Shown here: positions 17,801 through 24,614 of the stretch, one piece after another
Position numbering within the stretch: the first letter of the stretch is position 1
Layout of the letters: every line of letters begins with the position of its first letter
Source of the DNA: UBA3478 sp038134285
Lineage (GTDB): Bacteria; Bacteroidota; Bacteroidia; Flavobacteriales; Flavobacteriaceae
Assembly: GCA_038134285.1 (NCBI GenBank)
Contig: JAYPUW010000003.1
Span: 1 to 64,000 of the forward strand
Direction of reading: 5' to 3'
DNA length: 64,000 bases
Notes under the pieces: model-generated
What the model was told of the DNA's origin: nothing
Database searches by the model: none
The model's input: the letters and a program-made list of their open reading frames with translations, nothing else
Translations under genes and position numbers: made by a program

Positions 17801-18215
17801 AATCGAGCGCGAAGGATTGTTGAACATCACAGCAGACGGTCATGCCATCTCACTCGAACTTGACGACGTCTTAATTACAAACAAGGATATCGAAGGCTGG
17901 CTCGTAGCCTCGTCTGGAAGCTACACGGTTGCCCTCGATGTCGGTTTAAGTGAAAACCTTGTAAATGAGGGTATTGCAAGAGAATTAGTCAATCGCATAC
18001 AAAATTTCCGAAAAGATAGCGGACTTGAGGTAACCGATAAAATTTTGCTTAATATTGAAGGCGATGAAGGTATTCAAAAAGCGGTTGAACAAAACCGTGA
18101 GTACTTAATGAATGAAACGCTCTGCGAACACCTAGAATTAAAAGAAACTTTTGAGCCTAGCATTGAGGTCGCATTTGATTCTTATCAAGCGAAGCTCTCT
18201 TTAAAAAAGCTATAG
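14808..18215 (+). CDS. ileS: Isoleucyl-tRNA synthetase
   Basis: 1135 residues, the long form typical of Bacteroidota. Charges tRNA-Ile. The HIGH-type motif is GMPGIHHVMARTLKD near residue 57, and the KMSKR loop is KEGKKMSKRLGN near 682. The editing domain (WTTTPWTLPSNT near 240) and a C-terminal anticodon domain are present. The start is GTG at 14808. A five-codon ATG frame (14794-14811) ends in a TGA that overlaps this GTG, so translation may be coupled. First gene of a unit with the DksA-like gene, an unknown gene and lspA. Confidence 0.97.
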   Translation: MSSNFNTYKQLDLPRVAEEILDFWKKEGVFEKSVSTRSEHPSFVFYEGPPSANGMPGIHHVMARTLKDIFPRYKTMKGFKVSRKAGWDTHGLPIELGVEKELVITKEDIGKSISIEEYNQACREAVMKYTGVWNELTEKMGYWVDMNDPYVTYTSKYMESVWWLLKQIYDKGLLYKGYTIQPYSPMAGTGLSSHELNQPGTYQDVTDTTITAQFKAISASLPEAFSQAYSGSIYFLAWTTTPWTLPSNTALTVGPSITYELIETFNQYTFEPIAVVMAKDLVGAQFGSKYVEVEASESPFAIDPSSKTIPFRRLASVSGKDLSGVRYEQLLDFVQPADRPEDAFRVILGDFVTTEDGTGIVHTAPTFGADDALAAKQANPPIPPMLILDESGVKVPLVDLQGRFRKEVGPYGGKFVKNAYYSEGEAPDKSVDVEIAIQLKTENKAFKVEKYVHSYPNCWRTDKPVLYYPLDSWFVKMTEVKERMAELNTQINWKPKSTGEGRFGNWLANANDWNLSRSRYWGIPLPIWRTEDATEERIIGSVAELKIAIEEAIEARVMQTNPLENFDPKDMSEENYDQIDLHKHVVDTIVLVSPSGKPMHRESDLIDVWFDSGSMPYAQWHYPFENKDLIDEGISFPADFIAEGVDQTRGWFYTLHAIGTLVFDSIAYKAVISNGLVLDKEGKKMSKRLGNAIDPFETLNEYGADATRWYMISNANPWDNLKFDLEGVAEVRRKFFGTLFNTYSFFALYANIDGLSTIEDEVPLEDRTELDRWILSELNTLIDQVSKAYDDYDATTATRLISYFVQENLSNWYVRLGRRRFWKGSFGQDKLAAYQTLYHCLLQTAKLIAPVAPFFAERLYKDLAKKDASKLSVHLEDFPVSEDRFSESELESKMQLAQKLTSLALSLRQKEKIKVRQPLQRMMIPLDSSTVTRAAVEPILNLLASEVNVKEVELLEDASSVIVKEIKPNFKTLGPKYKPQMKAIAAAIAQMGAEDIAQIEREGLLNITADGHAISLELDDVLITNKDIEGWLVASSGSYTVALDVGLSENLVNEGIARELVNRIQNFRKDSGLEVTDKILLNIEGDEGIQKAVEQNREYLMNETLCEHLELKETFEPSIEVAFDSYQAKLSLKKL

Positions 18216-18217
18216 TT

Positions 18218-18595
18218 ATGTCTGAAATTGTACGTTATTCTGATGCCGACTTAAAAGAATTTAAGACCCTTATTGAAGAAAAGATCGTCAAGGCACAACA
18301 ACACCTAGACTTGCTTAAGAGCGCCTATATGAATGACGGAAACAACGGTACCGACGACACCTCTCCTACATTCAAGGCATTTGAAGAAGGTTCTGAAACC
18401 ATGAGCAAAGAGGCCAACACTCAATTGGCATTACGTCAAGAAAAATTTATCCGCGACCTAAAGAGCGCCCTTGTGCGTATCGAAAACAAGACCTACGGAG
18501 TCTGTAGAGTAACCGGAAAATTAATCTCTAAAGAGCGCCTAAAACTCGTTCCTCACGCTACCTTGAGCATAGAGGCGAAGAAGATGCAGAAATAG
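18218..18595 (+). CDS. TraR/DksA family protein without a zinc finger
   Basis: 125 residues. DksA-like proteins enter the RNA polymerase secondary channel and tune promoters with ppGpp. Coiled-coil region about 8-85, then YGVCRVTGKLISKERLKLVPHA where the C4 zinc finger normally sits: only one Cys remains and the last pair is replaced by ATLSIEAKK. This form is common in Flavobacteriia. The ATG is 2 nt after the ileS stop region, so it is co-transcribed. Its stop TAG overlaps the next GTG start. Confidence 0.88.
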   Translation: MSEIVRYSDADLKEFKTLIEEKIVKAQQHLDLLKSAYMNDGNNGTDDTSPTFKAFEEGSETMSKEANTQLALRQEKFIRDLKSALVRIENKTYGVCRVTGKLISKERLKLVPHATLSIEAKKMQK

Positions 18596-19212
18596 TGTCT
18601 AGAGCTATTCTTTGGTGTATGCTGTGCATGGGTCTACTGGCCCATAGTCAGGTTCAATGGAACAAAACCTTATCTGACCTTGAATTACGCGGAATCACCA
18701 TCGATATGCGTTTCATCCAAGGGCTGCAGCTCTCTACGCATGCATCAAAAGATGTGTTACTTAACACCAAGAGTGAAGGTGAGTACCAGATGCAATATGT
18801 GGTAGTCACCCATCAAGAAGACCAATGGCTTACTGTTTATCCACAACGTTTACCTGCATTTAATTCCCTTAACGATAAATTGAGTGCGCACAAAATGATT
18901 GCAATGACCCTTGAGATGTGCATACCTGAAGCCGTTCTTGTTGAAATTGAAGCCCAACAAGGGAGGTTAGAGGTGAGCGGATTGTACCGTGAATTAAATG
19001 TACAGTTAGATGAAGGCAGTCTATTCATGTCGCATAGAGCTGAACAAAGCACTATAAAAACTAAGACCGCCGCAGTGCACCTCAATGTACCTTCGGGTCA
19101 TTTGGATTCTCATTTAGAAAAAGGACAGATCTTTGGGGTTATAAATCCGAATGATAATTACCGCTATACAGTAAGTAGTCAGTCAGGGTCTCTTTACCTA
19201 AACCAATTGTAG
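18595..19212 (+). CDS. Exported protein of unknown function
   Basis: 205 residues with a signal peptide (MSRAILWCMLCMGLLAHSQ), so it is periplasmic or secreted. The rest is rich in beta-strand-like repeats (for example VEIEAQQGRLEVSG, LNVQLDEGSLF and HLNVPSGHLDSHLEKGQIFG), resembling DUF4097-type right-handed beta repeats. No catalytic motif is seen. The GTG start shares a base with the stop of the dksA-like gene, and lspA follows after 1 nt. The tight packing in front of lspA suggests an envelope role, but this is inference. Confidence 0.7.
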   Translation: MSRAILWCMLCMGLLAHSQVQWNKTLSDLELRGITIDMRFIQGLQLSTHASKDVLLNTKSEGEYQMQYVVVTHQEDQWLTVYPQRLPAFNSLNDKLSAHKMIAMTLEMCIPEAVLVEIEAQQGRLEVSGLYRELNVQLDEGSLFMSHRAEQSTIKTKTAAVHLNVPSGHLDSHLEKGQIFGVINPNDNYRYTVSSQSGSLYLNQL

Positions 19213-19213
19213 C

Positions 19214-19840
19214 ATGTCTTTAAAAAAGTCGTATTTCTTAGCATTTCTCATTTTAATCATTGATCAATGGTCTAAGATTTATGTGAAAACACACTTTCGC
19301 TATCAAGAACAGGTTGAGGTTTTTTCTTGGTTTAAGCTCTTATTTATAGAGAATCGTGGCGCCGCATGGGGGACGCAACTCAGTGATTTTTTGCCGATTT
19401 CTGAGGCCAATGCAAAGCTTATCCTTACCCTCTTTAGAATTGTTGCCATTATCGGAATTGGTATTTGGATGTACCGCTCTTCAAGACCAAGAGGACGTTC
19501 GATGCTACTAAGCGTTTCTATTGCACTCATCTTTGCGGGAGCCTTGGGTAATCTCATTGATTCAATTTTCTACGGCCAACTGTTCACAGAGAGTACCCAC
19601 TATAGAGTAGCTGAAATGGTATGGAACTCTCCTAGGGAGGCCTATGAGCGCTTTTTTTTCGGAAGAGTTGTTGACCTCTTTTACTTTCCCTTAATTGATG
19701 CGGTTTGGCCTGAATGGGTTCCGGGATTAGGCGGCAAGTCGTTCCGGTTTTTCGAACCCGTTTTTAACATCGCAGATAGCGCAATTAGTTTAGGGGTCTT
19801 CATTCTGATCGTGTTTAACAAGAGAATCTTTAAGGCGTAA
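19214..19840 (+). CDS. lspA: Lipoprotein signal peptidase (signal peptidase II)
   Basis: 208 residues, longer than the usual 160 because of a periplasmic insert (about 130-175) typical of Bacteroidota. Inner-membrane aspartyl protease that cleaves prolipoproteins before the lipidated Cys. Four membrane segments. Conserved motifs: IIDQWSK near residue 16, ENRGAAWG near 48, VVDLFYFP near 150 and FNIADSAISLG near 185; the last two carry the catalytic Asp pair. The 3' end overlaps the convergent cyclo-ligase gene by 11 nt. Confidence 0.95.
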   Translation: MSLKKSYFLAFLILIIDQWSKIYVKTHFRYQEQVEVFSWFKLLFIENRGAAWGTQLSDFLPISEANAKLILTLFRIVAIIGIGIWMYRSSRPRGRSMLLSVSIALIFAGALGNLIDSIFYGQLFTESTHYRVAEMVWNSPREAYERFFFGRVVDLFYFPLIDAVWPEWVPGLGGKSFRFFEPVFNIADSAISLGVFILIVFNKRIFKA

Positions 19841-20396
19841 ATTGATACACCGTTTCAGGAGTGACCGCCATGTGTAACGCGATGTCGTGGGCTGCAGGTT
19901 TGAGGTCATTTTCAAGCACATCGAGTAGGCTCAAGCCAATGAATAAAGTGTTGGGTTTAGTTTTAGAGAGAAATCGATCGTAAAATCCCTTTCCGTATCC
20001 CAGACGGTTTCCGTTTCGATCAAAGCACAATAGGGGTACAAAAACAACGTCTATCTGCTCCTCTGAAATCGTTTTTCCATTAAGGGGTTCTGGAACTCCA
20101 AATCGCTGTATCGCAATCGCGGTGCTTTCCTCTAACAAAATGTGTTCTAGCTCATTGTTTTCAACCATTTTTGGAACGACAATGGTTTTGTCTTTGCCCT
20201 GAAGAAGGGTGAGCAAAGGCTCTGTCTGAACTTCTTTTTGATGGGCTATACTCAAGAAAGTGTGGTACACTTCATGCGTCCAGATGTCAAGTCTAAGAAG
20301 CTGATTGGTGATCTTTAGACTTAGCTCTTGGACGTAATCTGAAGTTAGGGCCTTGCGTTTTTCAAGGGCCTCGGTACGAAGTTCTTGCTTGTTCAC
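19830..20396 (-). CDS. 5-formyltetrahydrofolate cyclo-ligase
   Basis: 188 residues, usual length. Converts 5-formyl-THF to 5,10-methenyl-THF with ATP. Features: LRTEALEKRKALT near the N terminus, the FGVPEP segment near 98 and GYGKGFYDRFLSK near 137, the family signature. The start is ATG at 20396, 48 bp from uvrC in divergent orientation. A perfect 12-bp palindrome (20411-20422) lies in that spacer and could affect both genes. Confidence 0.92.
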   Translation of the reverse strand: MNKQELRTEALEKRKALTSDYVQELSLKITNQLLRLDIWTHEVYHTFLSIAHQKEVQTEPLLTLLQGKDKTIVVPKMVENNELEHILLEESTAIAIQRFGVPEPLNGKTISEEQIDVVFVPLLCFDRNGNRLGYGKGFYDRFLSKTKPNTLFIGLSLLDVLENDLKPAAHDIALHMAVTPETVYQFTP

Positions 20397-20432
20397 GATT
20401 TAAAGCTATCTCAAAATTTTGAAATCAATGGC

Positions 20433-20440
20433 TACTTTTA
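20433..20440 (+). promoter_or_regulatory. Candidate -7 element TACTTTTA, 4 nt before the uvrC ATG
   Basis: One mismatch from TAnnTTTG. It falls inside an upstream reading frame that begins at 20385, which argues that the true uvrC start is the ATG at 20445. Confidence 0.5.
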
Positions 20441-20444
20441 CATC

Positions 20445-22253
20445 ATGTCTGAACGCAAGTCTTCTGCTCCTCTGGCTATTCAAGTTGCCTCTTTACCCAA
20501 TACCCCGGGGGTCTACCAGTTTTTGGACAATAAAGAAGCGCTGCTGTATGTCGGTAAGGCTAAAGACTTAAAAAAACGCGTCTCTTCTTACTTTTCTAAA
20601 CATCACGAATACGGAAAGACCCGAGTGATGGTTTCAAAAATCGCCTCGATTCAACACATTGTGGTTGCCACAGAGTCAGATGCATTACTGCTAGAGAACT
20701 CGATGATCAAGCAGCATCAACCCCGATACAACGTGCTTCTGAAAGACGATAAGACCTATCCTTATATCTGCATCAAGAACGAGGCTTTTCCTCGTGTATT
20801 TGCAACGAGAAGGCGGATCAATGACGGATCAAAGTACTTCGGGCCTTACACTTCAATAAAGACTGTAAAGACCTTGCTAGAGCTCATCCGTTCGGTGTAT
20901 CCGCTCAGAAGTTGTAATTACGATTTAAGTGTAGAGAAGGTGCAAGCCAAAAAATACAAGCTGTGTTTAGAATACCATATTGGAAATTGCGGAGGACCTT
21001 GTCAAGCCTTGCAGTCAGAAGAATCGTATGACGACCAGATTGAGGCAATTATAGCTATTATTAAGGGAAACATTCGCCCCTCGTTGCAGGTACTTGAGAA
21101 AAAGATGCACGATTACGCCTCTACACTTGAATTTGAAAAAGCACAAGCCTTAAAGGAGAAAATACGAATACTGAAGGCTTATCAAGCTAAATCAACCGTA
21201 GTGAATCCAAAGATCACAGCAGTAGATGTGTTCACCATTCTCGAGGATGTCCAGCACGCCTATATCAATTATCTGCAGGTTCAAGAGGGTGCCGTTGTAA
21301 TGTCGAACACCTTCGAGTTTAAGAAAAAGCTTGACGAGAGTCAAGACGATCTACTGAGTCTAGCCATTGTAGAATTGAGAGCGCGCTATAACACCCAATC
21401 GAAGACGCTATTATTGCCGTTTGCGGTTTCTGTTTCTGATGAGCTAAAGGTTGAGATACCCAAGTTAGGAGATAAGAAAAGCCTAGTAGATCTTTCATTG
21501 CGCAATGCCAAATTCTACAGGCAAGACCGCCTCAAGCAAATGAAGGTGGTTGATCCAGACCGTCATGCGAACCGCATTTTAGAACAGGTGAAAGTAGACC
21601 TTCGACTCAATGCACTTCCGGTCCATATCGAATGCTTTGACAATTCGAATATCCAAGGAACGAATCCGGCCTCAGCATGTGTGGTATTTAAAAACGCGAA
21701 GCCTTCGAAGGCTGATTATCGCAAGTTTATCATTAAGACGGTCAAGGGTCCTAACGATTTTGCGAGTATGGAAGAGGTCGTCTACAGGCGATACCGAAGA
21801 CTTTTAGAAGAAGGTGAGAACCTTCCGCAATTGATCGTCATTGACGGCGGTAAAGGCCAGCTATCGTCTGCCTTGAAGTCACTAGAAATTTTAGGCTTGC
21901 GCGGAAAAATTGCCATAATTGGTATTGCAAAGCGCCTCGAGGAAATCTACTTTCCTGGAGACAGCGTTCCGCTCTACTTAGATAAGCGTTCTGAAACCCT
22001 AAAGCTTATTCAACATCTCCGCAACGAAGCGCACCGTTTTTCGTTAAAGTTTCACCGTCAAAAGCGAAGCATTACCGCCATTCAAAGTGAGTTAGAGCAA
22101 GTGCCTGGGATAGGAACTAAAACCGCCGATAAATTGTTGCGACATTTTAAGAGCGTTTCGAAGATCAAGAAAGCCCCAATTAAAGCGTTGTTATCTGCGG
22201 TTAGCCCTTCTCAAGCTCAGGCGATACGATCGTTTTTCGACGCTCAGAAGTGA
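20445..22253 (+). CDS. uvrC: UvrABC excinuclease subunit C
   Basis: 602 residues from ATG 20445. Makes both incisions in nucleotide excision repair. GIY-YIG nuclease domain near residues 15-95 (TPGVYQFLDNKEALLYVGKA), UvrB-interacting UVR motif near 205-240, RNase H-like 3' nuclease domain (IECFDNSNIQGT near 396, VIDGGKGQL near 466) and a C-terminal helix-hairpin-helix (VPGIGTKTADKLL near 558). An in-frame TTG or ATG upstream would add 20 residues but overlaps the likely promoter. Followed by a hairpin at 22284. Confidence 0.96.
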   Translation: MSERKSSAPLAIQVASLPNTPGVYQFLDNKEALLYVGKAKDLKKRVSSYFSKHHEYGKTRVMVSKIASIQHIVVATESDALLLENSMIKQHQPRYNVLLKDDKTYPYICIKNEAFPRVFATRRRINDGSKYFGPYTSIKTVKTLLELIRSVYPLRSCNYDLSVEKVQAKKYKLCLEYHIGNCGGPCQALQSEESYDDQIEAIIAIIKGNIRPSLQVLEKKMHDYASTLEFEKAQALKEKIRILKAYQAKSTVVNPKITAVDVFTILEDVQHAYINYLQVQEGAVVMSNTFEFKKKLDESQDDLLSLAIVELRARYNTQSKTLLLPFAVSVSDELKVEIPKLGDKKSLVDLSLRNAKFYRQDRLKQMKVVDPDRHANRILEQVKVDLRLNALPVHIECFDNSNIQGTNPASACVVFKNAKPSKADYRKFIIKTVKGPNDFASMEEVVYRRYRRLLEEGENLPQLIVIDGGKGQLSSALKSLEILGLRGKIAIIGIAKRLEEIYFPGDSVPLYLDKRSETLKLIQHLRNEAHRFSLKFHRQKRSITAIQSELEQVPGIGTKTADKLLRHFKSVSKIKKAPIKALLSAVSPSQAQAIRSFFDAQK

Positions 22254-22283
22254 GTAGTAAAAGATTTGATTATCAATTACTTC

Positions 22284-22314
22284 AAAGGTTAAATAACGTT
22301 AAAATTTAACCTTT
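22284..22314 (+). terminator. Hairpin after uvrC
   Basis: A perfect 11-bp stem (22284-22294 with 22304-22314) with a 9-nt loop, 30 nt after the uvrC stop. The stem ends in CCTTTT, a weak U tract. Confidence 0.6.
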
Positions 22315-22323
22315 TGGGGACGC

Positions 22324-22344
22324 CTTGTTGTAAATTACTACAAG
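22324..22344. repeat. 21-bp near-perfect palindrome between two terminators
   Basis: Arms CTTGT-T-GTAA and TTAC-T-ACAAG around a central A (22334), with a single T/T mismatch pair. The one-base centre makes an RNA hairpin unlikely, so a dimeric repressor site is a better guess. No promoter match lies right beside it; the next promoter is at 22451. Confidence 0.4.
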
Positions 22345-22414
22345 AATCTCAAAAGTGGTCGATACCAAGCTATCTTTTGTTATTTCATGATTTAAAGTTT
22401 GGTTGGTTAGTAAG

Positions 22415-22445
22415 AAAAGCCCCGGCAGCCTGTCTGGGCTTTTTT
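22415..22445 (+). terminator. Intrinsic terminator upstream of the DUF3108 gene
   Basis: Stem AAAAGCCC (22415-22422) with GGGCTTTT (22436-22443), then further T residues. Its position, 100 bp past the first uvrC hairpin and 6 nt before the next promoter, means that anything transcribed between the two hairpins would be a short RNA. Confidence 0.7.
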
Positions 22446-22450
22446 AATGC

Positions 22451-22458
22451 TAAATTTG
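22451..22458 (+). promoter_or_regulatory. -7 promoter element TAAATTTG for the DUF3108 gene
   Basis: Exact TAnnTTTG, 15 nt before ATG 22474. It lies inside the longest open frame (from 22447), showing that the first ATG of that frame is not used. Confidence 0.6.
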
Positions 22459-22473
22459 CAGAAAAATAAAGCC

Positions 22474-23265
22474 ATGATGCGCTACTTTTTGGTTTTACTC
22501 TTCTCGGCTTTTCACCTCTCTTTTGGGTATGCACAGGAGAAGGACCTTCATCAAACCTTTCAGTCAGGAGAGTGGTTGAAGTACCGCCTACACTATGGAT
22601 TTCTAAATGCGAGCTACGCCACCCTTTCGGTAAAAGACACGGTTTTTGAGGGACAACCCGCCTATCATGCTGTTGGAGAAGGTCGAACGACCGGATTTGC
22701 CTCAATTTTCTTTAAGGTTGAGGATGTCTATCAGAGCATTTTCTCGGTGGAGCCTATCCGTCCGATATATTTTATAAGAGATATTGACGAAGGCGGATAC
22801 ACCAAAAACATCGACATCGATTTCGATTTCAAAAAAGAAGCGGCATTGATCAGAAACAAGAAAAAAGATAGCTCTTTTAGTATTCCGATTCATCGAAAAA
22901 TTCAAGACATTCTCTCTGCCACCTATTACTTGCGAGAGAGTTTTGACAAAGAGAATACGGCGGTTGGAGAAGAGGTGGCCTTAGACATGCTCTTTGATGA
23001 CGATGGCATTTACGATTTTAAGTTGTTATATCTAGGCGAGGAGGTTGTTAAAACCGCCTTTGGTAAAGTAAAATGTCTTGCCTTTCGACCCATGGTAAAA
23101 TCAGGGCGTATTTTTCGTGCCGAAGAATCCTTAACCCTTTGGGTCAGTAATGATGCCAATCGCGTTCCAATTCGAATTCAGGCCGATCTTCGATTTGGGT
23201 CGATCAAAGCTGATCTGGATGCCTTTAAGGGGCTCAAGCACTCTTTTATGATCCAAGTAGACTAA
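22474..23265 (+). CDS. DUF3108 family exported protein
   Basis: 263 residues from ATG 22474 (a second ATG follows directly). Signal peptide MRYFLVLLFSAFHLSFGYAQ, then a periplasmic beta-rich domain: FQSGEWLKYRLHYGFLNASY near the start and GRTTGFASIFFKVEDVY near 75 are DUF3108 hallmarks. Function unknown; homologues sit in the outer-membrane biogenesis neighbourhood in many Bacteroidota. It precedes the M23 peptidase gene by 50 nt, which has its own promoter. Confidence 0.82.
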   Translation: MMRYFLVLLFSAFHLSFGYAQEKDLHQTFQSGEWLKYRLHYGFLNASYATLSVKDTVFEGQPAYHAVGEGRTTGFASIFFKVEDVYQSIFSVEPIRPIYFIRDIDEGGYTKNIDIDFDFKKEAALIRNKKKDSSFSIPIHRKIQDILSATYYLRESFDKENTAVGEEVALDMLFDDDGIYDFKLLYLGEEVVKTAFGKVKCLAFRPMVKSGRIFRAEESLTLWVSNDANRVPIRIQADLRFGSIKADLDAFKGLKHSFMIQVD

Positions 23266-23267
23266 TT

Positions 23268-23311
23268 CTGTCACCACAAGTTGACAGCTCATGGTAAATG
23301 CTCGAATTTTG
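23268..23311 (+). promoter_or_regulatory. Promoter of the M23 peptidase gene with an overlapping inverted repeat
   Basis: A -7-like GAATTTTG (23304-23311, one mismatch) ends 4 nt before the ATG at 23316. A TTG at 23281-23283 lies 20 bp upstream. The TTG is embedded in the right arm of an inverted repeat, CTGTCA (23268-23273) and TGACAG (23282-23287), spaced by 8 nt. A protein bound there would block the -33 region. Confidence 0.45.
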
Positions 23312-23315
23312 TGAA

Positions 23316-24614
23316 ATGTCTAGATCTTATTTTTTATTAGTTGCTTTAGTCGGATTGCTCTTTTCATGCGGATCATCTAAAGAAGCAAAAGGCACATCAG
23401 CAGGAGAGGTTGAAATGCCTGTTGATATGCAATTTGGGTTTGACATGATTTCTTATGAAGTGGAGTACGACACGATTCGCAGAGGAGACACCTTCGGAAA
23501 GATCATGCTTAGTCGAGACGCCGATTACCAAAAGGTAGATCAAGCGGCACGGGCTTCACGCTCTTCTTTTGACCTACGAAAAATTCAGGTCGGAAAGCCG
23601 TATCGCATCCTTAGAACATGTGACGACGAGCAACGCCCGGTAGTCTTCATTTACGAAAACGATTTCCTTAACTACACCGTCGCAGACTTACGAGATGAGG
23701 TCAAGGTATACGAAGAAAAACACCCTTATGATTTGGTGGAGCGTCAGCTCTCAGGGGTGATTGAGGGATCTTTGTACGAAACCCTGCAACGTCAAGGAAT
23801 TGATCAAAACTTAAGTCAAGAATTGGCTAATATCTACGCATGGAATATTGACTTTTTCAGACTATATGAAGGAGACAAGTTTAAAGTCATTGCCCATGAA
23901 CGCAGACTTCGCGACGGAACTATGGCGGGCATAAAGTCGATCAAAGCCGCGGTATTTGAGCACCAAGGAGAAACGTATTATGCCTTTGCAGCGAATATTA
24001 ATGAGAAGACACTTCAGACTGAATACTACGATGAAGAAGGAGAAAGTTTGAGAAGAACTTTTCTAAAGGCCCCATTAAAATTCAATGCCTACCGCATCTC
24101 TTCTCGCTACAACTTACAGCGGAAGATTGCCTATTACGGGAATCTCACTAGGGCTCACAAAGGAACCGACTACGCCGCGCCAGTGGGCACACCTATCATT
24201 GCCACGGCAGACGGAGAAGTCATTGAAGCAACACGCAGAGGAGGTAACGGGATTTATGCCAAGATTCGTCACAACGGCACCTATAGCACCCAGTATTTAC
24301 ACATGCGTGCTCTGAATATCAAAAAAGGACAGCGCGTAAAACAAGGTGATATCATAGGTTGGATTGGAATGACCGGTAACACATCAGGCCCCCACGTTTG
24401 CTATCGCTTTTGGAAAAACGGCAGACAGGTTGATCCTTTACAAGAGAAACTTCCTGCGGCCGCTCCTATAGCCAAGTCTTTCGCTAAGGATTATTTCGAC
24501 TACATCAAATTACCCTTTGAACAATTGGCATGTATTCCATACCCTGGTGAAAATGACTTAAATTCATGGCCTCAAATCTCGATCAAAGACGATAATGCCC
24601 TTACCTCAAAATAA
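23316..24614 (+). CDS. M23 family peptidoglycan hydrolase, lipoprotein
   Basis: 432 residues from ATG 23316. The lipoprotein signal ends in LLFSC near residue 18, so it is anchored in the cell envelope. N-terminal LysM/OapA-like region (about 40-270), then the M23 domain: HKGTDYAAPVGTPI near 286 supplies the first His and Asp, and the second His is in SGPHVCYRFWKNG near 360. The usual third ligand, the second His of HxH, is Cys here, a variant often seen in Flavobacteriia. Cuts peptidoglycan cross-links. It overlaps pgi by 20 nt. Confidence 0.88.
   Translation: MSRSYFLLVALVGLLFSCGSSKEAKGTSAGEVEMPVDMQFGFDMISYEVEYDTIRRGDTFGKIMLSRDADYQKVDQAARASRSSFDLRKIQVGKPYRILRTCDDEQRPVVFIYENDFLNYTVADLRDEVKVYEEKHPYDLVERQLSGVIEGSLYETLQRQGIDQNLSQELANIYAWNIDFFRLYEGDKFKVIAHERRLRDGTMAGIKSIKAAVFEHQGETYYAFAANINEKTLQTEYYDEEGESLRRTFLKAPLKFNAYRISSRYNLQRKIAYYGNLTRAHKGTDYAAPVGTPIIATADGEVIEATRRGGNGIYAKIRHNGTYSTQYLHMRALNIKKGQRVKQGDIIGWIGMTGNTSGPHVCYRFWKNGRQVDPLQEKLPAAAPIAKSFAKDYFDYIKLPFEQLACIPYPGENDLNSWPQISIKDDNALTSK

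Noticed and set aside
22385..22705. 106-codon minus-strand frame across the DUF3108 start
   Set aside because: Covers a terminator and promoter of the opposite strand, and its sequence is basic and featureless.
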